DNA of 64,000 nucleotides from an uncultured Solobacterium sp. (GTDB taxonomy: Bacteria > Bacillota_I > Bacilli_A > Erysipelotrichales > Erysipelotrichaceae). The notes under the pieces were generated by a model. The model saw nothing but the letters and a program-made list of their open reading frames with translations. It was not told the origin of the DNA and did no database searches. The stretch lies in assembly GCA_905194705.1 (NCBI GenBank), contig CAJJTI010000001.1, forward strand, positions 1 through 64,000. The letters run 5' to 3'. Position numbers and translations under genes: made by a program. Of this stretch, positions 53,201 through 64,000 are shown in pieces; the stretch's first letter is position 1; each line of letters opens with the position of its first letter.

Positions 53201-54868
53201 ACTGCTGCTACTAGAGATGCAAAAACTAATAGAAGTAATCCTTATTTTAAGAACTATGTAGATAAACAAACTTCTCAAGTTCAAAGATTTTTCGGAGGAC
53301 CTGAAATGTTTACATCTGTTACAGCTCTAAAACGGAGACCTATTACAATGCCAATCTATTCTAACTTAGCTCCTAACTTAGGAATATTTAGTAATCAACC
53401 ACAACATCTCTGGTATTATAAACCAGAGAATAATCCAGTATTTTATAAAAAAGGCGGTAAAATTATAAAAGCACAACCTGGTACTAAGTATCCTACATTT
53501 AGTACTCCAATAGATCAAAATTGAACTAGTGTAGCTGATTATATGCTAGATAAAAATAATAATCCGATTAATGTACAAGTAGATCCAGTTGCTGTTGTTG
53601 GAACTCCTATTAAACGTGCTTCTACAAGCTTAAATAAAGCTGTTCAATCACCTCAAAATACTGTAGTGAGGAATCAGTATAATTCAATTTTAAATGATGC
53701 TAAAATGGCTCAAATTAATAATAATCTTGGGTTTAAAGGAAGGTTAGATTCAAAAGAAGAATTACTTAATGATTCTACTAGTAGAACTTTGTCTAATTTA
53801 AACAGATCCTCATATAATACAGATAACTCTGATTATACAGCTTTTGGACATGGCAAAGGAAAAGGATTTAATATTAATCCTGATATGGTAATGGGAATAG
53901 GAGACTTTATTACTTCTACAATAGGTATCAATCGTACTACCCAAAAAATGAAAGATGCCATTCGTAAAGGAATGATAGGTTCTCAACAACAAATGCCTAC
54001 TGAGTTTTACTCTAGATTTAGTGATAATGGGTTGCATAGAATGTATAATGATCGCATTAAAAGTATGCGTCAATATAAGACATCGACTAGTGATCCAAAT
54101 AAAGTATTAGCAGAAAGACTTATGAGAGATATGAATGTTGATCAATTAGAAGGAGAAAGAGATGCTAAATTTTCTCAAATGATAGATCAATATAATGATA
54201 AGTTACTTGCTCAAAAACAACAATACGCTAATATTAGAACTCAGATAACTAATGAGAATAGAAACCGTTGAGCACAAGGTTTAGCTCAGTTAGATATGGC
54301 TGATGCTAATAAGATTACGCAACAAACTCAAAATGTTAAGAATCTTATTTATCAGTTAAGAGGAGACTATGCCAAGGATCTAAATGAAAAACAAGCTTTA
54401 CAAGCTCAATTAGCACAACAAAAGGCTGCTGGAGATTTCAGTAATTGGTTTACTAATTTTAGAAATAGTAAAATTAATGAGTTCTATAATTGGCAACAGA
54501 ATGAGGGTAAAAATCCAGAATATAGTGGTTGGAAAATCGATGATTATTTAAATTACAAATATTCTGGAGATATTGCTACTAATAGAAGTAAATATGGAAT
54601 TGAGGCTTTAGTTAATCCTTATCAGCAATCTCAAAGAAGATTTTGGCTTGGAGGAAACAAATTAGATACAAAACCATATTTAATTAATTATACTAATCCT
54701 GAGCAAATTCCTATTCAAAGATTTATACCTTATAGTTATAAATCTGGCGGTAGATATTTACGTAAAACAGATGAGCAACAATATCTAGACCAGCAAAAAG
54801 CTATCAATAAGGCTGTTGGAGAACTAAATAATAACATTATTAAGTTATTTCTAAAAATGATGTCATAA
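50258..54868 (+). CDS. Giant internal/ejection-type protein with KYQxGG motifs (1536 aa)
   Basis: One frame when about ten TGA codons are read as Trp. The N-terminus AQVIKYQQGGSTPQKYG is followed near residue 670 by GVIKYQIGGVAANR, near residue 1064 by FYKKGGKIIKAQPGTKYP and near residue 1495 by YKSGGRYLRK; each has aromatic-x-GG or KYQxGG form and is followed by a change of domain. A weakly hydrophobic Ala/Gly-rich segment (about residues 715-760: AALVADAASLGATFVPGFGN, then VAGAGVGAVGSLTGFGADIA) could cross a membrane, as in ejected proteins of short-tailed phages. The C-terminal third is helical and Gln/Asn-rich. Position after the tail genes fits crAss-like cargo proteins. No enzymatic motif was found. 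Confidence 0.75.
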
Positions 54869-54870
54869 AT

Positions 54871-56766
54871 ATGAAGATAAAGAGATATCAAAACGGGGGT
54901 ATTAGTTATACCCCCTTTTTTAGAGATGCTGCAGAGCCTACACAAGTTGCTACTCAGACCTCTAAAACAAGTGAAAATAAAGAAGAACAACTTATTCAAA
55001 AAGAAATTATTAATGTTCTTAAAGAGAATGGGTTACCTAATGATGTAGATTACTTCTTAGATAGAGCTAATAGTTTTTTAAGAAAATCTCAAAACTTAGG
55101 TGAATTATTTGTATCTGGACAGAGTAATCAATATGATATGTCTGATTTAATTAGATTACAATCTTTAGCTAATAGAATTAAACATAATAATGAATTACAT
55201 GAAACTGCATCAGAACAAATTATTAAAGAAGGATCTGGGTCTGAAGTTGCAATTAGTAATGAAGGTAGCTTATATGTGTATAATAAAGACGGCAGTATTA
55301 AGACTATATCTGCAGATACTTATTATAAAAATCCACAAAAATATCAAGCATTAACTAATTCTCAATTAATTCATCTTCGAGAAGAACGTCCAGAACTAGC
55401 ATATAATAATAGTATCCTTACAGATTTATCTAATACAGTTGGAATGAAATCTATAGTAGATTATGTAAAAGCTACTATTGGAGCGTTTGGAACTAATAAA
55501 TCCTCAAATCAGTTTGATAGATATACTTCTAAATATCAGAATAAAATTGAAAAAGGATTTGAACAATTATTAGGATTTAATGGACCAGATGGAATATATA
55601 AAGTTACAGAATCAAATAGTACATCTAATCAGGGATATCATGATAAAGAAAGTCTTGATTTAGCTGTTAATTATTTATATAAGACTCTTCCACAAAATAT
55701 GAAAAACGTTTTAAGAGCTCAAGCAGCTGCTGAAGGTTTTAATCCAAGTAATCCTGAAGATGTAAAACGATTACTACAAATTGCTGTAGTTGAACATACA
55801 AATCATAGTGTAGAAAATACACAAGCTTTAGATTATGATTCAACTGCATCTAAAGCAGGCAGTGGAAGTTCTGGAGGAACTGATAAAGATGTTAATAGAA
55901 GCTCTCTAGAAACTATTGCTGCAGGTAGAGTTGTAGATCCTAAAATTGCAGTTTTATCAACATCTGATGCCAAAGGAGGGTTAGAAATTGTAACTAGGGA
56001 TTATCCATTACAAGATAAGAATGGCACACAAGTAACTCAAAATACATTAAAAAATGTATTGGATAAGGCTGAAATAGGTAATATTGTTGATAAAAATTCT
56101 ATTTTCTTTGGAGATCAAAGAATATCAGATATTGATTTAAATAGACTTGTGTGAGATGGCTCTAGTTCACTTAGTAGAATGTGACTTCCAAAAGATCGAG
56201 ATGCAGAACAAATGGGAGTTTATAAGCCTGACTTAGATGCATATGATCGATATACAAAATTTGAGGAATGAATTGAAGATAATCCTAATGTATCTAGACA
56301 AAGAATGATAGAAAAATTACATGAATATGATCTAGACTTAGAGTTTGATACTGAAACTAATAGATGAAAATTCAGACCTGAAGATATGATGGTATTTTTT
56401 GGATTATCAGGTTATGCTAGTGATAAAGCTATTGACTTTGATAGTAATTCTCCTTGGTTATGACATGTTGATGGACCAGATAAAGATAGAATATTTGATA
56501 TCTATTCAACTTATGTAAATTATGGAGGAGATGTAGTAAAGAAATCAGACAAAAAGGTTGATAACTTTAAGCCAGGCTTCTTTGGAAAAATATTTCATGG
56601 CAATAAAAATTCAATGTATAAAGGAATGATATTTATGCCTATGCATGATTCTAAACTTGCAACTGTTGCATCTAATCATGAAATTGGAAGTGCTAGTGAA
56701 TATAGAGATATATATAATCAGGCAAATCTGAAAAAACAACAACAAAGCATAAAAGCTAATTTTTAA
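54871..56766 (+). CDS. Internal/cargo-type protein with RYQNGG start (631 aa)
   Basis: Starts two bases after the previous stop with MKIKRYQNGGISYTPFF, another copy of the (K/R)YQxGG motif at the extreme N-terminus. A helical charged region (LIQKEIINVLKENGLPNDVD) and a large soluble domain follow, with several TGA-encoded Trp codons in the C-terminal part (LVWDGSSS, RMWLPKD, EEWIEDN, TNRWKFRP). Near the end are GMIFMPMHDSKLATVASNHE and EIGSASEYRDIYNQ. No family recognised. It is probably a virion-internal protein given its neighbours and motif. Confidence 0.7.
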
Positions 56767-56769
56767 AGT

Positions 56770-59700
56770 ATGATGGATCAGAAGAAAAATGATTGGCTGG
56801 CGGCATTATTTTTTCAGCCAGACAAAAGTGTTCAAGAGTTAGTTAATTTAGGAATAACTCCTGATAACTCTAATGTTAAAGATAGAGAATATTATAAAGG
56901 TATACCAGAAATACAAGAGGCGTTTAAAAACGATAGAGGAGAATTTGATAATCAAAAATTCGATACATATTATAAAGACGTTTTAGACTTATATAATCGT
57001 GCAGATGAAGCTAATTTAGCAAGTACTGCTATGGATTCATTTACATATGATCCTGCAGATTATTTTGCACCTCTCGGCGGCGATGTACTGGATGTTAGTT
57101 CAAGATTAGTTAAATTCTCTAATCCTGAAAGAAGAAGTCGAGGTATAGTTAATCTATATGAAACTTCTGATCCAACTATGTCGATACGTGAAGTAGCACA
57201 AACAAATAAGATATTTAATTATGATACTGGTAAGTTTGAGGATTGAACACCTAATGAATGAGGTGGACTAGGTGCTATAGCTCGTCCTACACTTGTATTA
57301 GCTCAATGAGATGAAGATGGAACTCATGAAGTAAATGGAAGAACTGTTTCACATAAAGCAGGAGATTTAAAATTTAATAGTGAGGGAGATCCATTTTATG
57401 AAACATTAGGAAATAGACCACTTACAGGGAAAGATATTTTACATATCTCTGATACATTAACTGTTGATGGAAGTAAATGGAATAAATATGATTTCTTTGA
57501 TTCAGATGGATTAGATAAAAGTGTTGGAGGTACCTTAGCAAAGGTTTTATTTAAAGTAGGTCCAATGCTTATTCCATATGTTGGACAAGTATATGGTGGT
57601 ATGACAGCTGCTGTTGAAATAGGAAAATTATTCCCAGTATTATTTAGAAGTATCGAAGGTATTGCTAAGGGAGATTTAACTAACTCTAAATCAGCACAAA
57701 CTGCTACCGATATTCAAGCTTGGTTTTCTAGATTTGATGGAAGTGTTTCTGATTATGGAAGAAATAGTTTCTGAAACGTAGAAAATATTGGAAAATTAGT
57801 TGAAGATAGCTCAAGACAATTATTTCAACAAAGAGTAATTGGGCAAATACCGAAGTGAATAGTAGGTAAAGAAAATGTTAGTGAAAATACAATTAAATGA
57901 GGTAGAGCTTTATCTTTAGCTTATATGGCAGGAACCTCTTCTACAGATGCCTATGATGCGTTTAAGCAAGCTGGAGCATCTGATAGAGTTGCAGGATTAG
58001 GAATGTTATCTGTAATGGGAGCAATGTTTGCATTAATGAATAATGACTATTTTAAAGATTTTTGGTTTAAAGATACATATCTCGACCGTACATCTGTAAA
58101 AGGAGTTATTAAAGACGTTGCTGAAAAAGTAACTAATGAAAACATCAACAAAGGAATTGTTTCTCCTAAAGCTGCTGCAAATTGGGTTATGAAAACTAAA
58201 AACCAAATTCAGCAACGAATCTCTAAAATGAAACCTGGAAATATTTTATATGACAGTGTTAATGAAGGAGTTGAAGAAGTAGCAGAAGAAGTTTCATCTG
58301 ACATGGTAAAAGCACTTTACTCAGCGTTAAACACAATGGGTATTGTAGATAAGGATAAACAACTCGATTTTGGTATAAGTACAGAAGAAGCGTTTGCACG
58401 TTATACTTCTGCATTTATGGGAGGTGCTATTGGTGGTGCTGTATTTAGTTTACATGAAAAATGAGATTCAAGAATTAATTCTATAAATGATGAGGCAATT
58501 CAAAAACCTAATGATTCTCTACAAGAAATTATATACTTAATAAGAAATGGCAAAACCTCTGATTTAAAAAGAGAATTAACAAGATTACGTGATAAAGGAG
58601 CTCTTGGAAGTAGAAATCTTTCGGGTAAATCGTTTGAACTTGTTAAAGAGCCTGACGGATATAAAATTAATTACGAATCTGCAAAAGAAGGAGAATCTCA
58701 GAACGATGTTATTTATAACCAAATTAATAGTTACATCGATCGGATTGATAGTATTATCAATGAAGAGGGACTAAACATTTCTGATGAAGAGTTACAAGCA
58801 TTATCAGCTATGACTGGTATTAATGTAACTGAAAATTTAGCTAAGAATATTCAGAGAGAAAGCCTTAAAAATCAGTTAATTGAAACTGGAGTTTATAGTA
58901 AAATATTCTCTGATTGGAATGATCTTACAGAAGATATCTTAAAAACTAAAGTAGCTTTAGAATCTAAGATTACTCCTACTGAACTTGAGCCTAAAACTCC
59001 TAAAGATGTGGATAACAAAATAGCAGCAGCTCAAAATGATGTAGAATTTCAAAGACTAAAAGCAAAACTTGATGATTTAAGAGCAAGACGTGATAAAATA
59101 GTCTCTGGAGAACTTAATGACTATTATTTTGGGCAAGCAAGATTTGCAGCTACTCCTGCATTAGCAACTGCTTTTGTTGATGACTTAGGTATTCATAATT
59201 TTACCAAAGTTCGATATCAGAAAGACTTCGATCAATTAACATCTGATGAAAAAGTTGTGATTAAAGAAGAATATGAAAAATATTCTAAATCAACTGAGAA
59301 AACAAAGGTGTTTGCTGCGTATGATTTATTTAATAGTCTAAATGAATCTATTGCACAAGATTTAGTAGCTGTATCTCAAAAAACTGTAGACTTAAGTAAA
59401 GCTTATGCTCCAGGTGAAACTATTCAAACTAATCGTATTAAAAACATTGATAAAGAAATTGCTAATCTAAAGGCACAAATAGATGAAGCTATTTCTAAAC
59501 TTCCCGAAGGAGTTGAAATTAATGAAGAAGTATCTGAACTTCAAACTAAATTACAATTAACTGAAAACTACAAAGATTTCTTAGTTAAAAGACATGAATT
59601 TGGATTAACTCAGGAGCTGAGTGAAGAAGGTAGAAAAGTATTAGCTAGACCAGATACATTTATAGCTGATAATGAAGCTGCCTTAAATACATATGCAAAT

Positions 59701-62700
59701 AGCTATATTGACTTCTTAAACTATTTAAAGACCAATTCTTTATATACTGATGTAACAGATGTAGACCTTGTTGCATTAATGAAGAGTTATTTTTATGTAA
59801 ATGGATTTACTGAAGGAATTGCTGCAGCTAATTGAGAAAAAGCTATTAATACATATATAGAAAGAACAGAAGGTGATAGTGTAGGCTATGAGTCAATGAC
59901 TCTTGGAATTGCAAATGACTTAGCTGTTTTTCAAGATATTGTATCAAAAGGAGATATAAATCAAATTAAAACTGCATATCAAAATCTTTTACAAAGTGAT
60001 GGATTAGTAAATTTATCAGACTTTTTAGGACAAAGTGCAGATGAAATATTAGCTGGAATTATTCCGAGAATATCTGGAAGAACGTTTATTGATTTTATTA
60101 ATGAGGTTTCAGATCTTAAATCTGAAATTAAGGTATCCCCTGCATATGAGTTATTAGAAAAATTTGCAGTATCTACTAATGGAATTAGTCAAAATATTGT
60201 TAATTTGATTGTAAAAGAGTATAATAGTTACCTTAATAGTGATTCATTAGAGGATTATATTATTAATAATAAGGATGCTTTAACTAGACTTAAAGAAACC
60301 AGTAGATTTATTGATATTTTAAATTCTCTTGTTATTGCTTCTATAGATGGAGGATATAACACTCAAATTAATAAGTTCAAGAAAAAATTAGCTAAAGATC
60401 TACTTGCAGAAATTGATACAGAAACTGCCGTTAATATGTCTTCAGATCTTAAAGCAATTAAGGTTAGACTTGATACATTAATAAATATTGCAGAAAATAA
60501 TAATGCACAAAAAATTAGAGAACAGAAGGATATCGCTATTAATATGAGACAGAGATTTACAAATCTGTTGCTTAATAATGAAAATTCTGTAATCAAAGAT
60601 AAGTTTGCATCACTATTTAACTTAGATCTTAACCAATTAATTGCTGAATCAGATTTTCCATCAGGAGAAATTAAGGAGAGTAATTTTAAAGAATTTGAAG
60701 AGGCTTCTATTAGATTAGAAACTAAAATCTATCAACTTATAGATGATCAAAAATTATCTAATAGCGAAATAGTTGACCGCATCACTTCACTATTCGAACC
60801 AACTTCTTTAATTACAGCAAGACCTACTAAGCTTGCTAGAGATACTGAAGCGATTACTGATTATGATCAGGCAGTTTATTTATTGTCTTTAATTGCATAT
60901 CCTTCTGCAAATTTCTATAACAACTTAAAAACTGTTATTACTGATGAATCATTTAATAAAGCTCCAATTTTTTCTCAAGAATATGCAATTAGATTAATAC
61001 ACGCAACATCTGAAAGAAAAGATTTATTTAATGAATTTGTTAAATATTTATCTGCAAAAGCAAAAGCTACATCAGATGATAGCTATATACAGAATAAAAG
61101 TCAGTTATTAAACTTTATTGCAACATTTGGAGGAGCAGGTACAGGTAAAACACAAGGTGTAGCTTATGTGCTACGTAAAATGATGCCTGCATATAAAATT
61201 GTAACTGTAGCTCCAACAAGAAAACAAACAGATCGATTATCTGCAGCAATTGAGCATGACGGTTTATCATATACGAAAGCAGAATTAATTGAACAGATTC
61301 TGGGAAAACAAATTTCTGAATCAGATATTAATAAAATTGTTGGAAGTGATGAAATACCTACATATACTCTTAAGGATTTAAAATTAAATCCAGCTACAAT
61401 GTTTGCAGAAACTGAGAATAGAATCATATTTATTGATGAAATTAGTCAGTTTTCTAAAATCGATCTTGAATTAATTACAAGATGAGCAAATAAAAATAAT
61501 ATTTTAATTGTTGGATTAGGAGATTATAAACAAAATTCAGCTTATATTTTCTATGAAAATGCAAGGAGAAATTTAGGAATTGAAGATACTTATTTTACAC
61601 GTACTCCAAATTTAACTGCTCCATTACGTCCAAATAATATTGCAAAATATGATAACTATACTATTTTAAATAGCATATTAGATCAAACTTGAGATAAATA
61701 CTATGATAATCCAAGTATGCTTGAAAGTGAGATCGATTTATTAACGAAACAGATATTATCTGAAAATAGTATTAAACTTAAATATTTTGAAACTACTGAA
61801 ACGTTTGGTGGGGAGAAATTTATTAATAGTTCAGATGAAGTACCTAAAATAGTAGAAAAGTTATCTAAACTATCTAATGATATTGCAATTATAACTGATA
61901 ATCCTGCTAAATATACTGCTATTAATAATGTTAAAGTAGTAGGATTAGATAGTGTCCAAGGTGATGAATTTGAATTTGCAATCATAGACAAGAGTTGGAA
62001 AGATACGAGTGGAAAACACTATTTAACTCTTAAGGATTTATATACATTAACTCAACGTTCTACAAAAGGTACAATTATTGTAGATAACGGGATTAGTCTA
62101 GATTTAAAGTTAAACACAATTAATGATATGACTAGTGCAGGAAGTATTGAAGTATCTCCTGAACAAATTAGTGATTTCAAAGACTGAAGAACTAAGTTAT
62201 TAGAGAATAGTCCTGAATCTATTGATTATGAAGAAGTAAATCCAAATCCAATTGTAGCTGAACCTGTTATACCAACTTCAGAACAAAATATTAAGCCAAG
62301 AGTAGAACCTACACCAGAAGCAGAAATAGTTAGTGAATCTCCTAAGGAACCAGTTAGACAAGCTTCTGTAGAACCAGAGACTAAAAATACTGTAGCTGAA
62401 GCACAAAGCAAACAAACATTCAATAGTAATACTGGAGAACAACCTCCTGTTACAGATCAAAATCCAGTACATGCTCCTAATGTTGAACAATCTGTTACTC
62501 CTCCTGTAGATATACTTGAAGAAGTTCCTCAGAATATAGGAATAACAGATAATCCTTTAAATATTTCTAAATGGAATGATATTGCAGATTTCTATTTAAA
62601 TAATTTATGAAATTATGATCAAGCTACAGAATCTTCTTTATTTAATATATTAGGAATAAAAGGTAAACTTGCAGCTCCTAAATATATTAGAGCTTTAAAT

Positions 62701-64000
62701 TTAATTGCTGCTTATTTTAAATATGGATATTATAAAAATCCAAGAGAAATTGTACGATTAGGACAAGCTTTAAATAAAGATAGAGCTATGGGGCGTGCTT
62801 TTAGTGAACTTGAAACTGCACTAAAAACTAAACCTACTTTTGAAGTTATTCCATATGATAATGGAAGAAGAGGATTATTGGTGGCAAAAATTCAGATAAA
62901 AGATAAAACTGCACAAATTCCATTATTATTTACAACTCCAAGATTTGGAATATATACAGGAGATTTTACAATTGGAAGTTATGCTAAGTTTACAAGAGAA
63001 GGAGAATTAACAACTGTTGATGTATCTAATTTTAATACAAGTGCTTTAAATAAAGGAGGTTTATTCTCTTCTTATGGAAAATTAGTATCTTTAGTAGTAC
63101 GTAAATCAGACTGGCAGGATCATATTAAATGAGTAGGAAATACATTTGAAGCAGATTCAAGAAACTATGCATTTATGTATCAGAATAGAGGAAATACATT
63201 TATGTTATTCTCTGCTGATCCATTAGTTAGTCAAAAAGAATTTGAAGCTCACCTAAAAGCACAAGTAGCAGAAGATGGAACTATTTTAAATACTGTTCAA
63301 AATGATCCTAGAATTCGATTAATAGGAATAAATAGTGTTGCTTCTTTAGATAATATAATTCATACTGCAATTAATAATGTTAATTTATTTAATGCACAAA
63401 GAAAAGCAGGAGACAAAAATGTTAAAGTTAGAAATAATCTTAATAGAGAAAGAGCTGGACAATTAATTTCGCTTGCATATTTTTCTCCTTATAAGAGTAC
63501 TATATTATTTAGATTAGGAGCATTATTAAATACACAATCAGGATATACTAATGCAATTAGAGTTACTTATGAAGATAAAGTAGCTCAAGCTGATAGAGGA
63601 AATGTTACTGAGAGAATAGTAACTATGGAGAATGGTCAATATGTTGTTAATGGAAAAACTTATTCTGATTTTGATTCTTTATTAAACACTGAATTTGGAT
63701 CTTTTGATCCTAATCAAATGTTAATGCAAACAGGATATATTAGTAGAGTTGGTAAATTTGAATTTAATGATCCATCATTTATGATATATAATATCTTTGC
63801 AGACTTTGTTGGAAAAACTGAAAAACTTCAAGAACATATTGAAAACAATCCAAACTTTAAGCAAGGAATTTATGTATTTGATGACGCAGTTAAAGTAGTT
63901 CCAGGATCTCAATTCTACTATGAAGTTGATACTGCAAATAAACTATATTCTACAAATGCTTCTAATTTAATAGGAAACGATTTTATTATAGATTATGACA
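56770..64000 (+). CDS. Giant multidomain protein with SF1 helicase domain, 3' end outside window
   Basis: The frame is open from ATG 56770 to the window edge, at least 2410 residues, through many TGA-encoded Trp codons. The N-terminal part (residues 1-600) is soluble with hydrophobic stretches (SVGGTLAKVLFKVGPMLIPY; AFMGGAIGGAVFSLHE); residues about 600-1400 are long helical, coiled-coil-like. A superfamily 1 helicase follows: GGAGTGKT at about 1454 (motif I), FIDEIS at about 1555 (II), GLGDYKQNS at about 1583 (III), LTAPLRPNN (IV), SVQGDEFEFA at about 1728 (V) and LTQRSTKGT at about 1761 (VI). A Pro/Glu-rich linker precedes further uncharacterised sequence. In crAss-like phages very large proteins at this position may be packaged with virion RNA polymerase. 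No polymerase motif is visible here. Confidence 0.85.

Noticed and set aside
1-64000. A mollicute (code 4) bacterial chromosome
   Set aside because: Trp-coding TGA and AT richness would fit, but gene order, TerL, portal, capsid protein, fibres and Bacteroidota promoters are those of a crAss-like phage; no housekeeping genes are present.

Overview
The window is about 64 kb of a very AT-rich, tailed double-stranded DNA phage of the crAss-like type (Crassvirales), almost certainly infecting a Bacteroidota host. The evidence is: (i) a morphogenesis cassette in crAss-like order (large terminase, portal, fibre array, scaffold-like protein, crAss-type major capsid protein, connector and tail genes, then very large internal or cargo-type proteins); (ii) several copies of the Bacteroidota promoter (TTTG, 20-nt gap, TAnnTTTG); and (iii) no Shine-Dalgarno pattern. 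TGA is not a stop here: it is read in frame as Trp in most genes. Genes end with TAA and rarely TAG, so genetic code 4 must be used and many apparently split ORFs are single genes.

Layout. 1-3.6 kb (+): a 5'-truncated putative adhesin or fibre beginning in a G10 tract, a small hypothetical gene, an M15 peptidase (endolysin-like), an HExxH-type protein, a tiny gene, a second adhesin-like gene and its decayed 3' continuation. 3.6-5.0 kb (-): an adhesin-like gene interrupted by an out-of-frame G9 tract, and a small conserved-looking gene. 5.0-9.4 kb (+): a membrane protein, a RecB/Cas4-like nuclease carrying a class 3 intein, two related Cys-rich mini-proteins separated by a GIY-YIG fragment, a GroES-like co-chaperonin and small genes. 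9.4-17.7 kb: a virion-type protein, TerL, and a portal gene interrupted by a group I intron. 17.7-29.4 kb: five long fibre genes, two of them collagen-like. 29.5-38 kb: scaffold-like protein, major capsid protein, auxiliary capsid-like and connector genes. 38-47.6 kb: tail and stabilisation-type proteins. 47.6-64 kb: internal proteins bearing a recurring (K/R)(Y/F)QxGG motif, a DUF192 protein, and a giant ORF running off the window that contains an SF1 helicase.

The genes cover lysis, DNA packaging, capsid and tail assembly, host recognition and probable ejected proteins. The most unusual signals are the phase-variable poly-G adhesin locus, the class 3 intein whose signature Trp is encoded by the reassigned TGA, and the repeated KYQxGG peptide. 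I saw no tRNA (including no TGA-decoding tRNA), CRISPR array or IS element.
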